Below are positions 17,118 to 25,763 of a stretch of 64,000 nucleotides of DNA, piece by piece. The DNA comes from Cellulosimicrobium funkei. Its GTDB lineage: Bacteria > Actinomycetota > Actinomycetes > Actinomycetales > Cellulomonadaceae. The position numbers and the translations under genes were made by a program. The notes below the pieces were generated by a model that saw only the letters and a program-made list of their open reading frames with translations, was not told where the DNA came from and made no database searches. Numbering within the stretch: position 1 is the stretch's first letter; every line of letters begins with the position of its first letter. Location: assembly GCF_001019615.1 (NCBI RefSeq), contig NZ_JNBQ01000014.1, positions 1-64,000 on the forward strand, in the 5' to 3' direction.

Positions 17118-20100
17118 TCAGCCGACCACGACGGGCTCCTGCGGTGCGGCGGCCTGGCCCCCCGCACGCGCCCCGCACGGGACCGGCACGCCGAGACGGA
17201 CGAGCACCGTGTCGAGCGCCTCGTGGTAGGCCCAGGCGCGGAAGTAGGTGCTGTGCGTCGCGACGGTGAACAGGTACGCGCCGCGGTCGACCTCGTCGGC
17301 GCCGCGGTCCACGTCGTTCGCGGTGTACGACACCACGGGGAAGCCGAGGTAGTCGGTCCGACGCCAGAGGTTCACCCAGGCGGGACCTCCGTCCGAGCTG
17401 CGCAGGAGCCGCACGAGCGTGGGCGACGCGGGGTCGAACCGCGTGCTGCCGGGACCGCGCACGGCGTCGGACCAGGCGGTGTCAGCGGCTCGCCGCAGGC
17501 TCGTCAACGGCTCACCGCCCGGGGTGCCCGCCTGCCGCGCGTCCTGGTATGCCGCCTCAGCCACGCGCGCGGCCTCCTGGCGGTCGCGCTCGGCGACCAG
17601 GTCCCCGATCGCGCTCTCGAACCGCTCGAGGACGCGACGCTGGTCCTCGAGCCGCTCCGCGGTCGCCGCGACCTCGTCGCGCCGCACCGCGAGCGGGCCG
17701 TCTCCTCCCTGCTCGCCGGCCTCGGCCGCGACAGCGGCGCGCCACGCGGCGCGCGCCTCCCGGACCCGCGCGCGCTGCTCCTCGTGCGCGGCGATCTCGC
17801 GCGACGCGACCGCCCCCCGTCGCTCCCGGAGCGGGAGCTCGAGCAGCGCGGCCCGCAGCAGCGAGCGCGCGCTCGACGTCTGCCGCACCCACGGGTCCCC
17901 GCGCCACCGGGGCGCGCCGCACGGCGGGGTGCCGAGCACCTGCGGTCCCAGGAGGGACGGGAAGAACCGCCCGAAGTACGCACGCAGCTGGACGCCGTAG
18001 GTGACGACGCCGAGGCGCCCGTCGCCGTCGGTCCGGGGCGCGGGCTCGCGGGTGCCGCCCGTCCGGACGGGGTTGCCCGCTCGACCGAGCACGACGGCCG
18101 TCGCGATGACCGCGCCCAGCGAGTGCGCGGAGAGCACGACGCGACGCCCCTGTGCGGCCGCTGCGCGCTGCTCGACCGGCAGGTCCGCGGCGGCGAGCCA
18201 CGACTCGACCCGGGCGGCGACCTCGGGGACGGTCCGCTCGGCGTAGCAGGGCGGACCGAACGGGTGCGCGCTGCGCGGCAGGAAGCACATGAGGTCCCAC
18301 AGGAGGCCCCAGGGCCGGGCGAACCCGTCGGACCCCGCCGCGACGAAGCTCGCGACGAGCGCGGCCGCGAGCGCCCCGACGAGCGGGACGGAGAGGTCGG
18401 TGAGCCACGTCCCGCCGAGCACCCACACGCCCGCGACGGACTCGCCCGGACGCCCGAGCAGGACGGTCACGACGAGCGTCGTCCACGAGGCGAGCGCGAG
18501 CACGCCCACGGCGATCTCGGCGCGGTGGGTGACGGCGGCCACCTGGCGGGTCCGCAGGGCACGGCGGACGGCGAGGGGCATGTCCGCCACGCCCTGCTCC
18601 GTGCCGGCGGTCCGCTTCCTCTCCTCGTCGGCGAGGACGGCGGCGGCCCACCCGGTGGGGCCCAGGGCGTCGGACGTCGTGCCGACGGCACGCGGCAGCC
18701 AGCGCGTCGAGGACCGGACGAGGTCGTGCAGCGCGGGCGCGGCGAGGACGAGGAGCCCGACGACGGCGGTCGCGCCGAGCACGACGGCGCCGATGCCGAA
18801 CTCGGTGTACGCCGACGGGACGGGCAGCTCCTCGTACCCGGGCACGGTCCGGACGATTTCGACCAGCAGGGCCCCCGCGGGGTCGGGCCGCGTGGCACGT
18901 CCGCCGGTGAGGTACACCTGGACGCCGAGGACGAGAAGGCTCGTGAGGACCGCGGCGGTCGCGGTCGCCACGAGCAGGAGGACCCCGGGGCCCGTCCCGT
19001 GCCAACCGACCCAGCGGTCCGCGCCCTGCGACCGCACCGGCCTCGCCGCCCGGCCGAGCGCGCCGACGAGCGGGACGGCGAGCGCCGCGACGGCGACGAG
19101 GATCAGCGTCCGGGTCGTCGACTCGCCGTACGTGGCGACGGTGCCGTCCGGGGTGGCCCGGCGCGCGACGGCCACGACGCCGAGGCAGCCCGTGACGACG
19201 ACGGGCACCGCGGACCACAGCGCGACGCGCACGCGCGCCCGTCGTGCGGCCCCGGGGACGCGCGGACGCCAGAGGAGCCCCGCCGCGGCGATCCCGGTGA
19301 GGACGGCGCCCAGGACGGTCGGGGCGACGTCGACCCCGACGTACGCCGTGGTCCCGGTGCCGTCGCGCCGCGCGCTCGACCACGCCGCGAGAGCCCACGT
19401 GGCGACGGCGAGCACGAGGGTCGCGACGGCGAGCGCACCCTTCCAGCGTGGCGGGGTCACCTGGATGCCGTCGTCGTCGTTGCGCGTGGCCACGACGACG
19501 ACGGCCAGGCCGAGCACGACCGTGCCGGCCGCCACGACGGCCGTCCCGGCGGCGGTGCGGTCGCTCGTCCACGCGAGGAGGACGGCGACGAGCGCGACCG
19601 CGCCGCCGAGGTGCGCCAGGAGCGCGGCCGGCCCGGCGACCCGCCGGCTCCAGAAGCCCGCCCGGTACAGCAGCGGCCCGGTGACCGACCCTCCGGTGCG
19701 CTGCCCCGCACGGGCGATCGACACGCGCTCGTCGAACCGGACCTGCCCGGCGCGCGCGAGAAGCACCAGTCCGACGACGGCGGCGACCGGGACGAGCGAG
19801 AGCACGGCGGCACGGTCGCCCGGCGCCATGCGCGCGAGACCGTCCAGCACCGACGGCACGCGCGCGCAGACCTGGACGGTGTCCGTCCCGTCGGCTCCCG
19901 GGCGCATGCACCGGGCGCCCACCATGACGACCGCGACGGTCGTGACCGCGGCGGTGAGCAGGAGCGTGAGCGCGAGACCGAAGACGCGGACGGCCGCGGC
20001 GGTCGGCTCGGGGCGGGCGCGCGGGACGGTCTCGCCTGACGACCGGACGGGCGCGTGGTTCACCGCGCCCTCCTCGGCGCCCGGGACGCGCCGCGCCCAG

Positions 20101-20477
20101 TAGGCGACGTTCGCGAGGCCGAACGGAACGTTCAGGGCCCATAGCGCGCGCGTCACGCCGCGCGCGACGGCGCCGACGAGCCCGGCCAGAGGGAACGCGC
20201 CGAACCGTGCCATCGCGCCCCACGAGTACGCCTCGCGGCGCACGTCCGCGCGGATCGCGTGGAGGTCGCCGCCGCCGACCGGGGACGCGAGCGTCCCCGG
20301 AGCACGGTCCCGTGCGTCCGCAGCGGCGGTCGGCACCCAGAAGCTGCCCAGACCGTCGCCGTCGCACTGCTCGACCTCGCCCGGCGGAAGGTCGAGCATG
20401 CCGTGCGGCGGCGTGTTCGCCACCCCGTGGATCCGCAGCTCCAGGACGTTCTGTCCCGCCGCGCCCGCGTGCGTCAT
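17118..20477 (-). CDS. Large polytopic membrane protein with a serine-hydrolase module
   Basis: 1119 residues from ATG 20477, chosen for the strong GGAGGTGGAG site just upstream. The N-terminus has VLELRIHGVANTPPHGML. Residues roughly 90-760 contain about 12-13 hydrophobic helices separated by charged loops. A nucleophile elbow VVLSAHSLGAVIA follows (Ser786). A long charged coiled-coil stretch (about residues 865-985, LPLRERRGAVASREIAAHEEQ onward) then separates it from VATHSTYF, whose His1075 is a candidate catalytic His. The family appears in actinobacteria as an uncharacterised membrane lipase-like protein. Substrate and role are unknown. It probably shares a transcript with the RNA methyltransferase downstream. 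Confidence 0.75.
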   Translation of the reverse strand: MTHAGAAGQNVLELRIHGVANTPPHGMLDLPPGEVEQCDGDGLGSFWVPTAAADARDRAPGTLASPVGGGDLHAIRADVRREAYSWGAMARFGAFPLAGLVGAVARGVTRALWALNVPFGLANVAYWARRVPGAEEGAVNHAPVRSSGETVPRARPEPTAAAVRVFGLALTLLLTAAVTTVAVVMVGARCMRPGADGTDTVQVCARVPSVLDGLARMAPGDRAAVLSLVPVAAVVGLVLLARAGQVRFDERVSIARAGQRTGGSVTGPLLYRAGFWSRRVAGPAALLAHLGGAVALVAVLLAWTSDRTAAGTAVVAAGTVVLGLAVVVVATRNDDDGIQVTPPRWKGALAVATLVLAVATWALAAWSSARRDGTGTTAYVGVDVAPTVLGAVLTGIAAAGLLWRPRVPGAARRARVRVALWSAVPVVVTGCLGVVAVARRATPDGTVATYGESTTRTLILVAVAALAVPLVGALGRAARPVRSQGADRWVGWHGTGPGVLLLVATATAAVLTSLLVLGVQVYLTGGRATRPDPAGALLVEIVRTVPGYEELPVPSAYTEFGIGAVVLGATAVVGLLVLAAPALHDLVRSSTRWLPRAVGTTSDALGPTGWAAAVLADEERKRTAGTEQGVADMPLAVRRALRTRQVAAVTHRAEIAVGVLALASWTTLVVTVLLGRPGESVAGVWVLGGTWLTDLSVPLVGALAAALVASFVAAGSDGFARPWGLLWDLMCFLPRSAHPFGPPCYAERTVPEVAARVESWLAAADLPVEQRAAAAQGRRVVLSAHSLGAVIATAVVLGRAGNPVRTGGTREPAPRTDGDGRLGVVTYGVQLRAYFGRFFPSLLGPQVLGTPPCGAPRWRGDPWVRQTSSARSLLRAALLELPLRERRGAVASREIAAHEEQRARVREARAAWRAAVAAEAGEQGGDGPLAVRRDEVAATAERLEDQRRVLERFESAIGDLVAERDRQEAARVAEAAYQDARQAGTPGGEPLTSLRRAADTAWSDAVRGPGSTRFDPASPTLVRLLRSSDGGPAWVNLWRRTDYLGFPVVSYTANDVDRGADEVDRGAYLFTVATHSTYFRAWAYHEALDTVLVRLGVPVPCGARAGGQAAAPQEPVVVG

Positions 20478-20614
20478 CGCTCCACCTCCGACGTCGGCGT
20501 CGCGCGGCTCGCCGCGCGGCGCTGCCACCTGAGAGAGAGGGACGAGGCGGTTCGCCCGGACGTGACGGACGTTCGTCTCTCGCGCGATCCGGGCATCGGG
20601 GGTCGAATAGGGTC

Positions 20615-23512
20615 ATGGGATCCGCGCCGGACGCTGCACCGACCCCCGCCACGGCGGTCTCCTCGAGCTCCGCGGGCACCGCCGAGCGCACGCTCGACGC
20701 GCCGTGGTCGCGCCCGCCCGACGACGTCCTGGCCGAGCTCGGCACGGACGCGGGCGGGCTCTCGAACGCCGACGCCGCGGCACGGCTCGCGGAGGTGGGG
20801 CCCAACCGGCTGCCCCCGCCGCAGCGCGACCCGCTGTGGAAGCGGATCCTCGTCCACTTCGACGACGTCCTCATCTACATCCTGCTCGTCTCGGCGGTGC
20901 TCAAGGCGATCCTCGGCGACTGGGTCGACTTCACGGTCATCCTCGCGGTCGCGGTGATCAACGCGGCGATCGGCTTCATCCAGGAGGGTCGCGCGGAGAG
21001 CGCGCTGGAGGGCATCCGCAACATGCTGTCGGTCAACGCGGAGGTCCGGCGCGACGGCGCGTGGGCACGCGTGGACGCCGACGATGTCGTGCCGGGCGAC
21101 GTCGTGCGCGTGCGCTCGGGCGACCGGGTCCCGGCGGACGTCCGGCTGATCCAGGCGACGAACCTGCGCGTCGAGGAGTCGGCGCTCACGGGCGAGTCGG
21201 TCGCGGCGGCCAAGAAGGTCGACGCGGTCGGTGCGGACGCGGGCGTGGGCGACCGGTCGAGCATGCTCTTCTCGAGCACGCTGGTGGCCGCGGGGCAGGG
21301 CGTCGGGGTCGTCACCGCGACGGGCACCGCGACGGAGATCGGCCGGATCCAGACCATGATCTCCGAGGTCCGCAGCCTCGCGACGCCGCTCACCCGGCAG
21401 CTCGACCGGTTCGGGAAGCTGCTCGCGGTGCTCATCCTCGCGATGGCCGTCGTCATGGTGATCATCGGCCGCGTCTTCCACGACTTCACCGTCCCGGAGC
21501 TGATCTCGGCATCGATCGGGTTCGCGGTCGCCGCGGTGCCGGAGGGCCTGCCCGCGCTCGTGACGATCACGCTCGCGCTCGGCGTGCAGCAGATGGCCCG
21601 CCGCCGCGCGATCACGCGCAAGCTGCCCGCGGTCGAGACGCTCGGGTCGGTGACGACGATCTGCTCGGACAAGACGGGCACGCTCACCAAGAACGAGATG
21701 ACGGCGCGCACGGTCCGCACGAGCGGGCGCACGTTCGCGGTCGCGGGCGCGGGGTACGCGCCCGTGGGGGACGTGACCGTGCCCGACGACGCGTCTCGCC
21801 CCGGGCCGACCGGCGCACCGGGCGACGCACCGGCGTCGGGCACGAGGCACGCGGACCTCTCCGACGACCGCGACCTCGCCGCGCTGGCGACCGTCATGAT
21901 GCTCTGCAACGACGCGCGGATCGTCCCCGACGAGTCGGACGCCGACGGCTGGCGGCTCGTGGGCGAGCCGACCGAGGGCGCGCTGCGCACGCTCGGCATG
22001 AAGGCCGGCGTCGACCCCACGGGGTGGCGGCGCGTCGCCGTCGTGCCGTTCGAGTCCGAGAACAAGTTCATGGCGACGCTCGACGCGGACCCCGACGGCG
22101 GCCTGCACGTGCACGTCAAGGGCGCGCCGGACCGCGTGCTCGACCGCTGCGCGACCCAGGTCGGCGCGGACGGCGGCACCGAGCCGCTCGACCGCGCGTT
22201 CTGGGACGCGCAGATCGACGCGCTCGGCGGGCGAGGGCTTCGGGTGCTCGCGGCCGCCCGCCGGACCGCCGCGGAGGGCACGGAGGACCTCGACGTCGAC
22301 GACGTCGCGGACGGCCTCGAGCTGTGCGGGCTCGTCGGCATCGTCGACCCGCCGCGGCCCGAGGCGATCGAGGCCATCGCCGAGTGCCGCGACGCGGGCA
22401 TCCGCGTGAAGATGATCACGGGCGACCACGCGGGCACGGCCCTCGCGATCGGCCGCGAGATGGGCATCGTGGACCCCCACGACGGGACCGGCGAGAACGT
22501 CGCCCCCGCCGTGCTCACCGGCCCCGAGCTCGAGGAGATGAGCACGGAGAGGCTGCGCCAGGTGGTGCGCGACGTCGACGTCTACGCGCGCACGAGCCCC
22601 GAGCACAAGATCCGGATCGTCTCCGCGCTCCAGTCGCACGGCGAGGTCGTCGCCATGACGGGCGACGGCGTGAACGACGCCCCGGCCCTCACCCAGGCGG
22701 ACGTCGGCGTCGCGATGGGCATCAAGGGCACGGAGGCGACCAAGGAGGCCGCGGAGGTCGTGCTCGCGGACGACAACTTCGCGACCATCGAGCGCGCGGT
22801 GAAGGAGGGGCGGCGGATCTACGACAACATCCGCAAGTCCGTGCTCTTCCTCCTGCCGACCAACGGCGCGCAGTCGCTCGTCATCCTCGTCGCGGTCCTG
22901 TTCGGCCTCACGCTGCCGCTCCAGCCGGTCCAGGTGCTCTGGATCAACATGATCACCGCCGTCACGCTGTCGCTCGCGCTCGCGTACGAGAAGGCGGAGC
23001 CCGACGTCATGCGCCGCGCCCCGCGCGACCCCCAGGCGTCGATCCTCGACGGCGCGTACGCGCGGCGCATCCTGCTCGTCTCGCTCCTCATCGGCGGCGC
23101 GACGATCCTGCTGTTCTACGTCGAGCGGGCCCAGGGCGTCCCGATCGCCGAGGCCCAGACGACGGCCGTGACGATGCTCGCGCTCGGACAGCTGGCGTAC
23201 CTGTTCAACTGCCGGTTCCTCGACCGGTCGAGCCTCACGCTCGACGTGCTGCGCGGCAACCGGGTGGTCTGGATCTCGGCCGTGACGCTCCTCGCCCTCC
23301 AGGCCGTGTTCGTCTACGCGCCGTTCATGCACTCCTGGTTCGACTCGGCCCCCATCGACGTCGTCGAGTGGGGCAAGACGCTCGGGCTCGCGCTCGTCGT
23401 CTTCCTGCTCGTCGAGGTGATCAAGTGGGTCGGCCGGCGCTGGACCGCGCGCGACCACGTGCCCGCTCTCGTCGAGCGCCACGACGCCGGTCAGCGCGCC
23501 GTCCAGGGGTGA
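20615..23512 (+). CDS. Cation-transporting P-type ATPase (P2A/P2-type, Ca2+ pump-like)
   Basis: 965 residues. Domains run in the usual order: N-terminal cation-ATPase domain (LSNADAAARLAEVGPNRLPPP), helix pair, actuator loop with LTGES, then AVPEGLPALVTITLALG in M4. The phosphorylation site CSDKTGTLT (Asp352), KGAPDRVL of the nucleotide domain and MTGDGVNDAPAL of the hinge follow, with six C-terminal helices. The M4 PEGLP and overall length place it with Ca2+/Mn2+ or Na+/K+-type pumps. The start ATG 20615 follows a weak AGGG. The last 92 bp overlap the tail of the convergent glycosyltransferase gene. Confidence 0.92.
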   Translation: MGSAPDAAPTPATAVSSSSAGTAERTLDAPWSRPPDDVLAELGTDAGGLSNADAAARLAEVGPNRLPPPQRDPLWKRILVHFDDVLIYILLVSAVLKAILGDWVDFTVILAVAVINAAIGFIQEGRAESALEGIRNMLSVNAEVRRDGAWARVDADDVVPGDVVRVRSGDRVPADVRLIQATNLRVEESALTGESVAAAKKVDAVGADAGVGDRSSMLFSSTLVAAGQGVGVVTATGTATEIGRIQTMISEVRSLATPLTRQLDRFGKLLAVLILAMAVVMVIIGRVFHDFTVPELISASIGFAVAAVPEGLPALVTITLALGVQQMARRRAITRKLPAVETLGSVTTICSDKTGTLTKNEMTARTVRTSGRTFAVAGAGYAPVGDVTVPDDASRPGPTGAPGDAPASGTRHADLSDDRDLAALATVMMLCNDARIVPDESDADGWRLVGEPTEGALRTLGMKAGVDPTGWRRVAVVPFESENKFMATLDADPDGGLHVHVKGAPDRVLDRCATQVGADGGTEPLDRAFWDAQIDALGGRGLRVLAAARRTAAEGTEDLDVDDVADGLELCGLVGIVDPPRPEAIEAIAECRDAGIRVKMITGDHAGTALAIGREMGIVDPHDGTGENVAPAVLTGPELEEMSTERLRQVVRDVDVYARTSPEHKIRIVSALQSHGEVVAMTGDGVNDAPALTQADVGVAMGIKGTEATKEAAEVVLADDNFATIERAVKEGRRIYDNIRKSVLFLLPTNGAQSLVILVAVLFGLTLPLQPVQVLWINMITAVTLSLALAYEKAEPDVMRRAPRDPQASILDGAYARRILLVSLLIGGATILLFYVERAQGVPIAEAQTTAVTMLALGQLAYLFNCRFLDRSSLTLDVLRGNRVVWISAVTLLALQAVFVYAPFMHSWFDSAPIDVVEWGKTLGLALVVFLLVEVIKWVGRRWTARDHVPALVERHDAGQRAVQG

Positions 23513-24584
23513 GGCGAGCGAACACGACCCGCCGCTGCACCTCATAGCTCGTCGCGAACAGGGCCGCGTCGGTGCCGACCTTCGCCGCGAGGAGCGGCAC
23601 GCCGAGCCCGGTCAGCAGCGCGAGCAGCCCGTAGCTCGCCGCGAGCAGCACGACCGCGAGCGCCGCGTACCGCACGACGGCGGCGCGCAGCGGGACGTCG
23701 CGCCCGCCCGCGAACACGAGGCGACGGTTGACGGCGAAGTTCACGCCCGCGCTGAGCAGGCGCGCGCCCACCACGGCCGCGAGGAGCGACCCGGTGAGCG
23801 CGTGCAGCACGAGCAGCGCGACGACGTCGACCGCGGCCGACCCGAGCGACGACGCGGCGAACCGCAGCAGCGGAGCCCACACGCGCAGCGAGTCGGCGAC
23901 GGGCCGGAAGTGGGAGGACGCGTTGTCGTCGAGGTAGACCGTCGCCACGTCCACCTCGACGATCCGGCGGCCCGCGCGGGTCGCGTCGAGGAGCGCGCGC
24001 AGCTCGTACTCGTACCGGTCGCCGCGCACGGCGAGCAGGTCGTCGAGCAGGCCCGGCCCGTAGGCGCGCAGCCCGGTCTGGGTGTCGCGCACGCGGGTCC
24101 CCGTCGCGGCCGTGAACGCCCAGCGCGTCGCGGCGTTGCCCACGCGGCTGCGCAGCGGGACGTCGCCCGCGAAGCGTCGTGCGCCGAGCACGACGGCGTC
24201 GGGCTCGCTCTGCGACCGCGCCGCCACGCGGAGCACGTCGAGGACCGTGTGCTGGCCGTCCGCGTCGGCGCACACGACGCCGTGCCCGGGCAACCGGTCG
24301 CGCACCCACCGGACGCCGGTGCGCAGCGCGTGGCCCTTCCCGCGGTTCACCGGCACCGCGAGCACGACGGCGCCCAGCGCCCGCACCGCGCGGAACACTC
24401 CCCCGCACCGCCGGTCGCTGCCGTCGTCGACCACCACGACCGGCAGCCCGGGGACCGCGGCCCGCAGCGCGTCGACGAGCGCGACGAGCCGCGCGTCGGG
24501 CTGGTACGCGGGGACGACGACGGCGGTCCGGGCGGCGTGCGCAGCGGGCACCGCGGCAGCAGCGTGCGTGGTCGCGGCCACCAT
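23421..24584 (-). CDS. Glycosyltransferase family 2 fused to GtrA-like membrane domain
   Basis: 387 residues from ATG 24584. The N-terminal GT-A domain resembles dolichol-phosphate mannosyltransferases: TAVVVPAYQPDARLVALVDAL, VVVDDGSD, NRGKGHALRTG, VVCADADGQH and DTQTGLRAY. The C-terminal half has four hydrophobic helices of the GtrA/DPMS type (SLGSAAVDVVALLVLHAL ... NFAVNRRLVF). It would charge or flip a lipid-linked sugar at the membrane. The stop of the upstream phosphodiester glycosidase overlaps its start (ATGA), so the pair is coupled. The last 30 residues are Arg-rich and overlap the P-type ATPase 3' end on the other strand by 92 bp. Confidence 0.88.
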   Translation of the reverse strand: MVAATTHAAAAVPAAHAARTAVVVPAYQPDARLVALVDALRAAVPGLPVVVVDDGSDRRCGGVFRAVRALGAVVLAVPVNRGKGHALRTGVRWVRDRLPGHGVVCADADGQHTVLDVLRVAARSQSEPDAVVLGARRFAGDVPLRSRVGNAATRWAFTAATGTRVRDTQTGLRAYGPGLLDDLLAVRGDRYEYELRALLDATRAGRRIVEVDVATVYLDDNASSHFRPVADSLRVWAPLLRFAASSLGSAAVDVVALLVLHALTGSLLAAVVGARLLSAGVNFAVNRRLVFAGGRDVPLRAAVVRYAALAVVLLAASYGLLALLTGLGVPLLAAKVGTDAALFATSYEVQRRVVFARLTPGRRADRRRGARRERARGRARSSAGRPT

Positions 24585-25612
24585 CAGGCACCGTCCGCGA
24601 CGTAGAGCACGTCGGACGTGCCGCGCTCGCGACCCTGCGACGGGCTGTTGACGACCTCGCCGTCGAAGTACAGGGTCGAGGACCCGCCGCCGTCGATGTT
24701 GTACGCGGTCGTCGCGCCGAGGTCCTGCAGGATCCCGGCGAGCTCCGTCATGGTCACGCCGCGGGAGTAGCCCTCCTGACGGCCGTCTACGACGACGAGG
24801 ACGAGGTGGTTCTCGTCGACCACCCCGACGGCCGTGCGCGGCTGCTCCCCCTGGATCGAGTGGTTCCCGACGTTCGTGTCGACCTCGACGTCGTCGATCC
24901 CGGCCACGACCTCGCCGTCCTCCACGAGCGCGGGCCCGAACGACAGCGTGTTCCAGACCCCGGCATCCACGAGCGACTGCGCGTCGGTCGACGTCTCGTC
25001 GTAGACCTCGACGTGGCCGTCGCGGTAGAGCGCGAGGCCCTCGCGCGCGCCCTCGTCCCGGTAGACGACGCCGTTGCGGATCACGATGCCCGTGTCGCGG
25101 AACCCGTAGTAGTCGCCGTTGATCGCGAGGACCGCGTCGTGGTCGGCGGCGATGTCGGACGTCGCCTCCGTGATGTTCGTGCCGAACGCGTCCTGGGCGA
25201 ACGCGGAGCGCAGGTCCGTCATGTCCGAGAGCACGACGTCGGCCACGTAGTACGTCACGGTGTCGTCGCCCGATCCGGTGGTCACCCGGGAGACCGTGAT
25301 GCTCGTGCCGTCCGACGTGTACGTGTCGCCGTCGACGGTCGCGGTGCTCGCGCCGTCGTCCGCCGTGGTGTCCTGGTCCGACGCCACGCTCGCGTCGAGG
25401 CCCCGCGACGCCTCGTACGCCGACACGTCGGCGATCTCGACGTGCTCGACGACGAACCGGTCCAGCGCCCACGCCGTGGCGCCTCCCAGCGGGAGCAGCA
25501 CGGCGAGGACGGCGACGAGCGCGGCACGCCACCGTCGTCGGCGCCGGGACGCGGGCGGCGCGGACGAGGCAGGCGGGGCGGGAGGGGCGGGGTGCGGCGT
25601 GGGGGTGCTCAT
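24584..25612 (-). CDS. Phosphodiester glycosidase family (NAGPA-domain) exported protein
   Basis: 342 residues from ATG 25612. A Pro/Arg-rich cytoplasmic N-tail leads to one membrane segment (WRAALVAVLAVLLPLGGATAWALD) and an external domain. The NAGPA fold motifs are AINGDYYGF, NGVVYRD, PRTAVGVVDENHLVLVVVDGR, MTELAGILQDLGATTAYNIDGGGSSTLYFDG. The family is related to the mammalian uncovering enzyme that hydrolyses GlcNAc-1-phosphodiesters, and bacterial members occur with exopolysaccharide or cell-wall glycopolymer genes. Coupling to a GT2-GtrA gene suggests a role in surface glycan synthesis or trimming. The protein stays membrane-anchored because no cleavage site follows the helix. Confidence 0.88.
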   Translation of the reverse strand: MSTPTPHPAPPAPPASSAPPASRRRRRWRAALVAVLAVLLPLGGATAWALDRFVVEHVEIADVSAYEASRGLDASVASDQDTTADDGASTATVDGDTYTSDGTSITVSRVTTGSGDDTVTYYVADVVLSDMTDLRSAFAQDAFGTNITEATSDIAADHDAVLAINGDYYGFRDTGIVIRNGVVYRDEGAREGLALYRDGHVEVYDETSTDAQSLVDAGVWNTLSFGPALVEDGEVVAGIDDVEVDTNVGNHSIQGEQPRTAVGVVDENHLVLVVVDGRQEGYSRGVTMTELAGILQDLGATTAYNIDGGGSSTLYFDGEVVNSPSQGRERGTSDVLYVADGA

Positions 25613-25736
25613 GGGCCGTGTCTACGGAGCGGGCGTGTGCCGCCGGGATGGCACGGCTGTTCGCCGGCTGTGAGCGGCCGCGCCGGCGACCGAGGCGTCC
25701 CGTGACCGACCTCTCAGCCTGTCGACTTGTCTCGAT

Positions 25737-25756
25737 CGATACCCCCGGGGGTATCG
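25737..25756 (+). promoter_or_regulatory. 20-bp palindromic CsoR/CstR-type operator over the -10 of the sulfur locus
   Basis: CGATACCCCCGGGGGTATCG is a perfect palindrome with a C5G5 tract flanked by TA, the shape of CsoR-family operators. It overlaps TATCGT (25752-25757), a -10 hexamer six bases before ATG 25764, so the transcript is probably leaderless. TTGTCT at 25727-25732 is a possible -35. The likely ligand-responsive repressor is encoded at 28164-28436, the end of the same operon. Confidence 0.8.
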
Positions 25757-25763
25757 TTGGAGC

